Shown here: one piece after another, positions 15,667-22,221 of the stretch
How the letters are laid out: each line of letters begins with the position of its first letter
Position numbering within the stretch: the first letter of the stretch is position 1
From: Paractinoplanes pyxinae
GTDB taxonomy: Bacteria > Actinomycetota > Actinomycetes > Mycobacteriales > Micromonosporaceae
DNA: 64,000 nucleotides
Direction: 5' to 3'
Assembly (NCBI RefSeq): GCF_026626335.1
Contig: NZ_JAPNTZ010000001.1
Span: forward strand, 186,001-250,000
Translations under genes and position numbers: made by a program
The notes under the pieces: generated by a model
Told to the model about the DNA's origin: nothing
Seen by the model: the letters and a program-made list of their open reading frames with translations, nothing else
The model's database searches: none

Positions 15667-16455
15667 ATGATCACCCAGAATGAGATTCAGCGAGTCGTCG
15701 GCGCCGACGTCTATTCGAGCGACGGCGACAAGATCGGCTCGGCCGGACAGGTGTATCTCGACAACGAGAGCGGGGCTCCCGAGTGGGTCTCCGTCAAGAC
15801 CGGCCTGTTCGGGTTGAAGGAGTCCCTCGTGCCGCTGGAAGGGGCTGCCGTCAGTGGTGACCGCGTCGAGGTGCAGTACGGCAAGGACCAGATCAAGGAC
15901 GCTCCGCGGATCGACAGCGACGGCGAGCTGAGCCCGTCTGAGGAGCAGGAGCTCTATCACTACTACGGTGTGTCCCCCTCCGGCGGCGGGGTCGCCGGCC
16001 GGGACAGCGGCCGCGAGGGTGTGCGCGGCACGTCGTCCGACGACCGGGGCGACACCTCGGGCCCGGACACGGACGAGGCGATGACACGCTCCGAGGAGCG
16101 TCTGGTCGCCGGCACCCGTACCGAGCGGGCGGGTCAGGCTCGGCTGCGCAAGTACGTCGTCACGGAGCAGCAGCAGGTCGACGTGCCCGTCGCCCGGGAG
16201 GAGGCGACCCTGCACCGCGAGCCGATCACCGACGCCACCATCGGCCGGGCGATGGACGGTCCCACCATCTCCGAGGAGGAGCACGAGGTCACGCTGCACG
16301 CCGAGCGTCCCGTGGTGGAGACCGAAGCCGTCCCGGTCGAGCGGGTGCGGCTCGACAAGCACACCGTGACCGACCAGCAGACCGTCAGCGGTGAGGTGCG
16401 CAAGGAGGAGATCGAGTTCGAGGGCACGGACGGCACCGACCGCCGGGCCCGCTGA
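15667..16455 (+). CDS. PRC-barrel and DUF2382 stress protein, copy 3
   Basis: 262 residues. The N-terminal PRC-barrel (GADVYSSDGDKIGSAGQVYLDNESG, VKTGLFGLKESLVPLEG) leads through a flexible Gly/Asp/Ser linker to the DUF2382 region (MTRSEERLVAGTRTERAGQARLRKYVVTEQQ, then VARE... and ERPVVETEAVPVERVRLDK). It is closest in block structure to copy 1 (DAxIGxAxDGPxISEEEHEVTLHAERP). The ATG sits behind GGAAGGA, the same leader motif as copy 1. It is followed by a GC hairpin and the convergent MEDS gene. Three copies in 5 kb point to local duplication; arms of 250+ bp could recombine. Confidence 0.88.
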   Translation: MITQNEIQRVVGADVYSSDGDKIGSAGQVYLDNESGAPEWVSVKTGLFGLKESLVPLEGAAVSGDRVEVQYGKDQIKDAPRIDSDGELSPSEEQELYHYYGVSPSGGGVAGRDSGREGVRGTSSDDRGDTSGPDTDEAMTRSEERLVAGTRTERAGQARLRKYVVTEQQQVDVPVAREEATLHREPITDATIGRAMDGPTISEEEHEVTLHAERPVVETEAVPVERVRLDKHTVTDQQTVSGEVRKEEIEFEGTDGTDRRAR

Positions 16456-16470
16456 CCGGCGCACGACGTT

Positions 16471-16495
16471 CCGGCGCCCCGGCGGGGGGCGCCGG
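16471..16495. terminator. GC hairpin between convergent genes
   Basis: CCGGCGCCCC (16471-16480) pairs perfectly with GGGGCGCCGG (16486-16495) around a 5-base loop. It lies just past the DUF2382 copy 3 stop and ahead of the convergent MEDS-gene stop at 16564. Confidence 0.65.
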
Positions 16496-16563
16496 CCGTT
16501 CGACGGCGCAGCTGGAAGAGGATCCGGGTCGCCGTCGTCCGACGGCCGGTGAGCGGTGTCCGC

Positions 16564-17574
16564 TCACGTGATGTGGGGGACGTCCAGGTGGCGGTGAGTC
16601 ACTGCGTAGGGGAAGTACATGCGCACGGCGGTACGGCCGCCGCCCGTGCCGGTGAGCAGCACGTCGGCGAGCTGGCGGGCCACCCACAGGCCGGTGGGGC
16701 CGGCGGGCGTGGCCGGTGGGCGGTACCCGGCTTCGGGCGGGATCGGCCGGCCGCCGTGGTCGTCGACGTGCAGGACCAGCGTGGTGTCGTGGTTCCAGGC
16801 GCGGATCCGGACCGGCGGCCGGCCGTGCCGCACGCCGTTGGTGATCACTTCGCCGGCGGCCGCGACGATCTGCCCGACGGCGGTCGGGACGAAGTGGTGC
16901 CCGGCCGCCCACCGGGCGACGGCGGCGCGGCCGGCGGCGATCTCGTGGACGTGCCGCACGGTGATGTCGATGTCGGTGACCGGGGGAGCGGCCGTCATGG
17001 GGCGCTGGGCCGACCGTTCGAGGAATTCGTCCGGCCGGACGAACCCGGGATTGCCGGCGGCGCCGGCCGCGGTCCATTCCCGTGGGTGAACCTCGCGGAT
17101 CTGGTCGGTGACCGGGGCCCTCAGCCGGCCGCTGTGCCAGATGCAGGTGATCGGGCAGCCGTAGCCGGCGAAGACACGGTTGGCCATTGCTTCGTAGCTC
17201 AGGTAGGCGGCGGCCCGGTCGACCGGTGTCCCGGGGGCCTGCACCAGGTCGGGTTCGGTGACGAGATGGACTCGTCGCAGCCCTGAGTGCTGGTCCCGCA
17301 AGTACCTCAGGAATCGGGCGTAGGTGAAGCCGAGCCGCTGGTAGAAGCGGTCGGTCGGGGCCCAGAGCAGTCCGTCGGCGGCATGGCCCAGGCCGGCGCG
17401 GACGACCGCGGCGGTCTGCTCGCCGACGACCATCAGGATGGTCTCGCGGGCGGCGATCGTCCGCCGCAGCTGCGGTACGAGGACGCGCTCGATGGTGTGT
17501 TCGTCGTCGACGACGAGGGCGTAGTGCTCGGGCGGACTGCCGGCCGGCGGCCGCACCACCTCACCGCAGTTCAT
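16564..17574 (-). CDS. MEDS domain plus HATPase (anti-sigma-type) regulatory protein
   Basis: About 336 residues. The N-terminal half has a MEDS (DcmR-type sensory) layout: HYALVVDDEHTIERVLVPQLRRTI, MVVGEQTAAVVRAGLG, FYQRLGFTYARFLRYLRD, MANRVFAGYGCPITCIWH. The C-terminal ~120 residues form a GHKL ATPase: an N-box-like VGQIVAAAGEVITNGVRHG and a G1 segment VDDHGGRPIPP, then GLWVARQLADVL. Proteins of this kind act as serine kinases/anti-sigma factors in actinomycete partner-switching systems. Its place beside the stress island fits control of a sigma-B-like factor (inference). ATG 17574 is chosen as the first conserved Met; an extension to 17634 is possible but would run over the inverted repeat at 17591-17617. 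Confidence 0.75.
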   Translation of the reverse strand: MNCGEVVRPPAGSPPEHYALVVDDEHTIERVLVPQLRRTIAARETILMVVGEQTAAVVRAGLGHAADGLLWAPTDRFYQRLGFTYARFLRYLRDQHSGLRRVHLVTEPDLVQAPGTPVDRAAAYLSYEAMANRVFAGYGCPITCIWHSGRLRAPVTDQIREVHPREWTAAGAAGNPGFVRPDEFLERSAQRPMTAAPPVTDIDITVRHVHEIAAGRAAVARWAAGHHFVPTAVGQIVAAAGEVITNGVRHGRPPVRIRAWNHDTTLVLHVDDHGGRPIPPEAGYRPPATPAGPTGLWVARQLADVLLTGTGGGRTAVRMYFPYAVTHRHLDVPHIT

Positions 17575-17590
17575 GACCCGACCGCCGATC

Positions 17591-17617
17591 CACGCCGATC
17601 CAGCCAGGATCGGCGTG
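17591..17617. promoter_or_regulatory. 11-bp perfect inverted repeat in a divergent region
   Basis: CACGCCGATCC (17591-17601) and GGATCGGCGTG (17607-17617) around AGCCA. It sits 17 bases upstream of the MEDS ATG and 113 bases upstream of the ArsR ATG. It could be an operator shared by the two divergent genes. Confidence 0.5.
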
Positions 17618-17700
17618 TGTGTCCCCGTCCGCAACTTCCTGCCCCGAAAGAGGGACGGCGACGGGTCTCTTGACCGGGGAAGGCGGGGCGGCTAGCTTGT

Positions 17701-17722
17701 CTTTCAACCACATAGTTGAAAG
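17701..17722. promoter_or_regulatory. ArsR-type operator CTTTCAAC-N6-GTTGAAAG
   Basis: A perfect 8+8 inverted repeat whose right arm merges with the ribosome site (GAAAGG) of the ArsR gene starting at 17730. Autoregulated ArsR repressors paired with SRPBCC genes commonly bind a sequence of this form, so binding would block the promoter or the ribosome site. Confidence 0.7.
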
Positions 17723-17729
17723 GCTGGCG

Positions 17730-18068
17730 ATGACCGCCGACACTTTGTCGCGCACGTTCGCGGCGCTCGCCGATCCGACCCGGCGCGACATCGTGGCCCG
17801 GCTGTCGGTGGGGGACGCGACGGTCAACCAGCTGGCCGAGCCGTACGCGATGAGCCTGCAGGCCGTCTACAAACATCTGCGGGTGCTGGAGGAGGCGGGT
17901 GTCGTGAGCCGTCCGCCCGGGCCGCAACCGCGTTCGGTGCGGCTCGAGACCGGCCCGCTGAACGTGATGGACGAGTGGATCGAGCAGTACCGGCGCCGGG
18001 CCGAACAGCGGTACCAGCGCCTCGACCGGGTGCTGGCCGAGTTGGACGACGAGGAGCCCGAGGCATGA
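17730..18068 (+). CDS. ArsR family winged-helix repressor
   Basis: 112 residues from ATG 17730, selected because the operator and GAAAGG site lie just upstream; the longer frame from 17619 would cross them. The winged helix is complete: LSRTFAALADPTRRDIVARL, VNQLAEPYAMSLQAVYKHLRVLEEAGVVSR, then a basic wing GPQPRSVRLE. The metal-binding CxC of classical ArsR/SmtB is absent, so it senses something else. It is the first gene of a three-gene operon (ArsR, SRPBCC, DinB-like) with a four-base overlap to the next. This pairing is common in actinomycetes. Confidence 0.92.
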   Translation: MTADTLSRTFAALADPTRRDIVARLSVGDATVNQLAEPYAMSLQAVYKHLRVLEEAGVVSRPPGPQPRSVRLETGPLNVMDEWIEQYRRRAEQRYQRLDRVLAELDDEEPEA

Positions 18069-18532
18069 CGCACGTCGAGGCGGATCCGGACCTGCCGATC
18101 ATCCGGATCACGCGCGAGTTCCGGGCCAGCCCGGCCAAGCTGCTGCGGGCGCACACCGATCCGGAGCTGTTCGCCCGGTGGATCGGCCCGGACAGCCTGC
18201 AGACGAAGATCGAGCACTGGGACGCCCGTACCGGGGGAAGTTTCCGCTATCTCTCGGTCCGGGGCGACGAGGTGTACGCCTTCTACGGCTCGTTCCACTC
18301 GATCCGGCCCGATCGGCTGGTCCAGACCTTCACGTACGAGGGTGACCCCGACCAGGTGGGGCTGAGCACCCTGTGGTTCGACGACCTCGGCGACGGGCGC
18401 ACCCGGCTGCGGACGCAGTCATTGGTGGACAGCTTCGAGACCCGCGACGGCTGGCTGAAGAGCGGCATGGAAGTGGGTCTGCGGGACGGGTACAACAAGC
18501 TGGAGAGGATGCTGAGCAATGACGCTGGCTGA
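18065..18532 (+). CDS. SRPBCC / AHSA1-type START-like protein
   Basis: 155 residues from ATG 18065, which overlaps the ArsR stop (ATGA). The fold is a helix-grip: RITREFRASPAKLLRAHTDPELFARWIGPD, the Aha1-C-terminal-like signature, then WDARTGGSFRYL and TLWFDDLGDGRTRLRTQS strands and a long C-terminal helix (GWLKSGMEVGLRDGYNKLERML). The domain binds a hydrophobic ligand in its cavity; the ligand is not known. Cotranscription with an ArsR repressor suggests that expression responds to the repressor's signal. Confidence 0.9.
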   Translation: MTHVEADPDLPIIRITREFRASPAKLLRAHTDPELFARWIGPDSLQTKIEHWDARTGGSFRYLSVRGDEVYAFYGSFHSIRPDRLVQTFTYEGDPDQVGLSTLWFDDLGDGRTRLRTQSLVDSFETRDGWLKSGMEVGLRDGYNKLERMLSNDAG

Positions 18533-19091
18533 ACTGAGCGCCGCCGACCGGCACCGCGCCATCGCGGGCACGTTCACCGACCGGGTCCGCGCGGCCAAGG
18601 CGTGGGACGCCCCGGCCCCGGTGGACGGCTGGACGGCCCGGGACGTGGTGCGCCACCTCGTGGAGTGGTTCCCCGGGTTCCTGGCCGGCGGCTCGGGCAT
18701 CGACCTGCCGCGCGGGCCGGGCGTGGACGACGACCCGGTCGCCGCCTGGCAGGCCCAGGCCGACGGCGTGCAGGCCGTGCTGGACGACCCGGCCACCGCC
18801 GGGCGGACGTTCTCGAACCCGCACACCGGCGACCTGCCGCTGGACCGGGCGATCGACCAGTTCTACACGACCGACGTCTTCATGCACACGTGGGACCTGG
18901 CCCGCGCCACCGGCCAGGACGACCGGCTCGACGCCGACTACTCGGCGCTGCTCATCACCGGCATGGAACCCATGGAGGAGCTGATTCGCAATTCCGGCCA
19001 GTACGGTCCCCGGGTGCCCGTGCCGGCCGGCGCCGACGCCCAGACCCGCCTGCTGGGCTTCATCGGCCGCGACCCGTTCTGGACCGCCTGA
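18519..19091 (+). CDS. TIGR03086/maleylpyruvate-isomerase-N-type (DinB-fold) protein
   Basis: 190 residues overlapping the SRPBCC gene by 14 bases. The N-terminal four-helix bundle shows the actinobacterial DinB/MDMPI signature: a WTARDVVRHLVEW helix with the first metal His, and later DQFYTTDVFMHTWDLARAT with the second conserved His. Such proteins are thought to be metal- and mycothiol-dependent enzymes. The third gene of the ArsR operon, it may act on the same compound bound by the SRPBCC protein. Its final codons and stop lie inside a 28-bp tandem duplication (19067-19121). Confidence 0.85.
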   Translation: MTLAELSAADRHRAIAGTFTDRVRAAKAWDAPAPVDGWTARDVVRHLVEWFPGFLAGGSGIDLPRGPGVDDDPVAAWQAQADGVQAVLDDPATAGRTFSNPHTGDLPLDRAIDQFYTTDVFMHTWDLARATGQDDRLDADYSALLITGMEPMEELIRNSGQYGPRVPVPAGADAQTRLLGFIGRDPFWTA

Positions 19092-19121
19092 AACCCGCGA
19101 CCCGTTCCGGACCGCCTGAAA
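19067..19121. repeat. 28-bp tandem duplication across a stop codon
   Basis: Two copies (19067-19093 and 19095-19121) of a 27-base block starting CCGCGACCCGTTC and ending CCGCCTGAAA differ by a single base. The stop codon of the DinB-like gene is in the first copy; the second copy is untranslated. This looks like a recent slippage event. Confidence 0.8.
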
Positions 19122-19700
19122 CTAGGGAATCCGCTCGATCGACCAGTTCGAGACCAGATGGCGGATGCCGTGCTCGCGCGCGGTCCGGTTGCCCAGCTGG
19201 TCGGCGTCGAAGCGGGTGCCGCCCTTCCACGCCCCGATCCGCGGCCGGACGCCGGTGATCGCCTCGATCCGGGCGATCGGCTCGACCACCTCGCGCTCCA
19301 CGGTCAGCGGCGTGACCTCGGCGACCGTGGCGTGCGTGGCGGTGTGGAAGCCGATCTCGTGCACGGCCGCGATCTGGCGCCACTCGTCGTCGGTCACGTT
19401 GGCCAGGTGCGGGTCGTAGTGCTGGAACAGCGGGAAGAAGTACGCCTTGATCCCGAGCCGCTCGCACTCCTCGGCCCCGAAGAAGGCGGCGTCGCGCATC
19501 CCGTCGTAGAAGGCCACGAACACCCGTGGCCCGTCGGCGGGCGCCGGCTCGTCGGGATCGAACCGCGGGCCCATCCCGGCCACGTGGCGCAGGCTGCGGC
19601 GCACCGAGTCGCGGTGCTCGGCCGCGATCTCGTGGAAGTTCAAAGCCACGATCGGCGAGCGCATGAGGGCGGCGCTGTGCCCGGGCGTCCACTTGTTCAC
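19122..19700 (-). CDS. polysaccharide deacetylase (NodB)-fold protein, atypical active site
   Basis: 192 residues of NodB-like fold. The metal-binding HxxxH is present as His119-TAT-His123 in EIGFHTATHATVAEV. Motif 1, normally TFDDG, reads AFYDG: the metal-ligand Asp66 is kept but the usual catalytic base is Tyr65. Motif 3 is replaced by PRIGAWKGGTRFD. There is no signal peptide, unlike wall-directed deacetylases, so it acts in the cytosol. Its ATG overlaps the stop of the 79-residue gene just upstream (19697-19700), so the two are coupled, and both are divergent from the YcaO gene. A role in modifying a peptide or small metabolite is inference. Confidence 0.75.
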   Translation of the reverse strand: MNKWTPGHSAALMRSPIVALNFHEIAAEHRDSVRRSLRHVAGMGPRFDPDEPAPADGPRVFVAFYDGMRDAAFFGAEECERLGIKAYFFPLFQHYDPHLANVTDDEWRQIAAVHEIGFHTATHATVAEVTPLTVEREVVEPIARIEAITGVRPRIGAWKGGTRFDADQLGNRTAREHGIRHLVSNWSIERIP

Positions 19701-19936
19701 GGGGCCAGCCCCTCGCCCAGCGCCGACTGCAGCCGGTAGGCGTCGTACGAGAACAACTCCAGCGCGTCCGGGTCGACGCCCAGACCGGCGGCGGCGCTCG
19801 CGACAACCTCCGGCTGGTCGGCGCTCGCGTCGCCCTGAGCCAGGGTGTCGTCGCTGAACAGCACCATCGGGATGGCCGTGCCCTCGACCGACTGGCTGAG
19901 GATCATGCGTTTGAGATGGCTCTGCTCGCTCGGCAC
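19697..19936 (-). CDS. 79-residue orphan protein coupled to the NodB-fold gene
   Basis: It begins at GTG 19936, preceded by AAGGAGAA with six bases of spacing, and overlaps the NodB-fold gene by four bases. The protein starts VPSEQSHLKRMILSQ and has a short hydrophobic patch (AIPMVLFSDD). It then becomes acidic and helical (SADQPEVVASAAAGLG, VDPDALELFSYDAYRLQ) and ends GEGLAP. It contains no Cys but several Ser/Thr. I do not recognise a family. Size, acidity and position next to a YcaO gene make it a possible precursor peptide or leader-binding partner, but a simple conserved accessory protein is equally possible. Confidence 0.65.
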   Translation of the reverse strand: MPSEQSHLKRMILSQSVEGTAIPMVLFSDDTLAQGDASADQPEVVASAAAGLGVDPDALELFSYDAYRLQSALGEGLAP

Positions 19937-19966
19937 GTCGCGTTCTCCTTCCGTAGGGTGGGGTTC

Positions 19967-21349
19967 GTGTCTCTCGCCGGTGTGATCAGCCATTACCGTA
20001 CGGTCCTGTCGCGCTTCGGCGAGGTCGTGGACTTCGACATCTCCGCCCTCGACCGGCTCGGCATCCCGGTCACGAGCGTGTCGCTGGCCGTGGACGGGCG
20101 GTTCCGGCACCACGGCAACGGCTACGGCGCGACAGCCGAGGCGGCTGAGGTCAGCGGGCTGGGTGAGCTGGCCGAGAACGTCATGAGCGCGCTCGATCTG
20201 GCCGACCGGCAGGAATCTGCTCGCTTTGGTTCGTACGCGGAAATGGTGGCCGCCGAAGGCCGGGACCGGGTGGCCGACCCGCGCACGCTCGGGTTGCCGG
20301 CCGGCTCGCCCTACGACGCGTCGATGCCGCTGGTGTGGCTGCCGATGACCCGCCGCGCGACCGGCGAGACCGTGCTGGTGCCCGAGGATTTCGTGGGCAG
20401 CGGCCTCGGCGAGGTGCGCGGGCCGCAGCGGCTGATCACGCCCATCTCCAACGGGCGCGGGGCCGGGCTCGACGACGACCAGGCCTTCAACCACGGGCTG
20501 CTGGAGCTGCTGCAGCGGCACACGAACGGGCTGCGTTTCCGGACCCTCGACCGCCGCTCGCCGGTCATCGACCTCGAGACCGTGCCGCCCTCGGTGCGGG
20601 CGCTGGCCGATCGGCTGGCCGCGCAGGGGATCCGGCCGGTGCTCAAGCACGCGGCGACCGACCTCGGCGTGGTCTCGACCTATGCCATGGGGGTCGATCC
20701 GGCGCCGGGCGCGGCGATCCAGGTGACGGCGGGCGGCGAGGCGGCGCACCCGTCGGCCGAGCAGAGCCTGACCAAGGCGCTGCTCGAATACGCCAACTCG
20801 CGGGTGCGCAAGACGTTCTTCTTCGGCGACCGGGACGCCGTCCGGGCGGTCGCTCCCGAGGCGTACTGGGAAAGGCTGGGCCCGATCGGTCACGGCGAGA
20901 CCCGGGCGTACGAGGAAATGGTGGCCTGGGGAAGCCTGCCGCAAGAGAAACTGCGGGATCTCACCGCGCCGGACGAATCGCGCACCGTTGCCTACACGGA
21001 CATCGCGGTCGAGACGCCGGCGCTCGAGGGCCACGACGTGCTGGTGGCCCGCAAAGAGGTCGACGGGCTGGTCGCGGTCAAGGTGGTCGTGGCCGGCCTC
21101 GAGGTGGAGACCCTGTCGTACGGGCGGATCGGCGAGCTCGGCGTGCGCGAGGCCCTCGCCGGCGACCTCGGCCTGGTGCGCGTGCAGGACAAGCCCTCGG
21201 GCACGCACACCGCCCGCGTGCTGCTGACGCCCGAGGCGGAGGAGCGGCTGGGCGGGCCGGTCTGGTACTCCTTCGCGCGGGCCGACGAAATCGTCGGCCC
21301 GCTCTACCCGCTCTATCGTGAGCCGCCCCGTCATTCCGTGTCGCTCTAA
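19967..21349 (+). CDS. YcaO-domain protein
   Basis: About 460 residues from GTG 19967, preferred because GGGTGGGG precedes it; ATG 19916 has no clear ribosome site. YcaO features include the SNGRGAGLDDDQAF motif (Ser161 onward), the first acidic helix GLLELLQRHTNGL (Glu180, with Gln-Arg in place of the usual Glu-Arg), and the second helix SLTKALLEYANSRVRK (Glu274, Arg279). YcaO enzymes use ATP to activate peptide-bond amides, forming azolines, thioamides or amidines in RiPPs, or beta-methylthiolation-related changes. No E1-like or TfuA partner is nearby. Only 30 bases separate its start from that of the divergent 79-residue gene. The gene ends overlapping the convergent ABC permease stop. Confidence 0.82.
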   Translation: MSLAGVISHYRTVLSRFGEVVDFDISALDRLGIPVTSVSLAVDGRFRHHGNGYGATAEAAEVSGLGELAENVMSALDLADRQESARFGSYAEMVAAEGRDRVADPRTLGLPAGSPYDASMPLVWLPMTRRATGETVLVPEDFVGSGLGEVRGPQRLITPISNGRGAGLDDDQAFNHGLLELLQRHTNGLRFRTLDRRSPVIDLETVPPSVRALADRLAAQGIRPVLKHAATDLGVVSTYAMGVDPAPGAAIQVTAGGEAAHPSAEQSLTKALLEYANSRVRKTFFFGDRDAVRAVAPEAYWERLGPIGHGETRAYEEMVAWGSLPQEKLRDLTAPDESRTVAYTDIAVETPALEGHDVLVARKEVDGLVAVKVVVAGLEVETLSYGRIGELGVREALAGDLGLVRVQDKPSGTHTARVLLTPEAEERLGGPVWYSFARADEIVGPLYPLYREPPRHSVSL

Positions 21350-22221
21350 CGGATTCCGGTGCGGGCGATGCCCTCGACGAAATAGCGCTGGAAGACGCCG
21401 AAGACGACCAGCATGGGCAGGATCGACAGGAACGACATGGCCAGCAGCGGGCCGAAGTTGTTGCCGAACTGCTGGATCAGGAACTGCAGACCCACCGGCA
21501 GCGTGTACGAGTCGCTGTCGGTGAGCACGATCAGCGGCCACACGAACTCGTTCCACCGCCACATGAACGTGAAGATGACGAGCACCGCGATCAGAGGCCC
21601 CGACAAAGGCAGAACGACCGACCGGAACGTACGCAGATGGCCGGCGCCGTCGCAGCGGGCCGCCTCGAGCAGTTCATCCGGGATCGACAGGAAGAACTGC
21701 CGGGCCATGAAGAGCCCGAACGCCTCGGCCAGCCGGGGCAGGATCACCCCGCCCAGGCTGTTCAGCAGGTTGAGGTCGATGACCAGCTGGAACTGCGGCA
21801 CCATGATGACCTGGATGGGCACCATGAGGGTGCTGATGATGAGCAGGAACAGCAGATTGCGGCCGGGGAAGCGCAGTTTCGCGAAGGCGTAACCGGCGCA
21901 CAGATTGATGCCGACGGTGGCGATAACGGAAACGACGGCGATGACGACGGAGTTGCCGAGCCAGCGCAGGAAGGGGTACTGCCGCCACGGCTCGACGAAG
22001 TTCTCGAGGTGCCAGGCTTGCGGCCACAGCGACACCGGCAGCGTCGTCAGCTCGTCGGTGCTGGCCACCGAGACGCGCAGCATCCAGTAGATCGGGAACA
22101 TCAGGATCAGGACGCCGACGACGGCCAGGGCCAGCCGATAACGGCGCGCGCGGGACGGCGTACGGGAAACGGTTTCCGGTTCTTCGGTGACCCGCCCGGG
22201 CGGGGCGGCGACGGTGGTCAT
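21346..22221 (-). CDS. carbohydrate ABC transporter permease (MalG/CUT1 type)
   Basis: About 291 residues from ATG 22221, overlapping the stop of the MalF-type gene (ATGA). Six membrane helices are visible, starting LALAVVGVLILMFPIYWML. The EAA loop reads EAARCDGAGHLRTFRSVVLPLSGP, which contacts the cytosolic ATPase. The length and the FVEGIARTGIR C-terminus are typical of CUT1 inner permeases. It imports a sugar or oligosaccharide with the MalF-type permease and lipoprotein upstream. The ATPase gene is not here; many actinomycetes share MsiK for such systems. Confidence 0.92.
   Translation of the reverse strand: MTTVAAPPGRVTEEPETVSRTPSRARRYRLALAVVGVLILMFPIYWMLRVSVASTDELTTLPVSLWPQAWHLENFVEPWRQYPFLRWLGNSVVIAVVSVIATVGINLCAGYAFAKLRFPGRNLLFLLIISTLMVPIQVIMVPQFQLVIDLNLLNSLGGVILPRLAEAFGLFMARQFFLSIPDELLEAARCDGAGHLRTFRSVVLPLSGPLIAVLVIFTFMWRWNEFVWPLIVLTDSDSYTLPVGLQFLIQQFGNNFGPLLAMSFLSILPMLVVFGVFQRYFVEGIARTGIR

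Noticed and set aside
16456-16563. Small gene between DUF2382 copy 3 and the MEDS gene
   Set aside because: The stretch is only a GC hairpin and linker, with no ribosome site or credible ORF.
19697-21562. 621-residue minus-strand ORF as one protein across the YcaO gene
   Set aside because: Most is antisense to YcaO and Arg/Pro-rich; only the last 79 residues, with a proper start at 19936, are protein-like.
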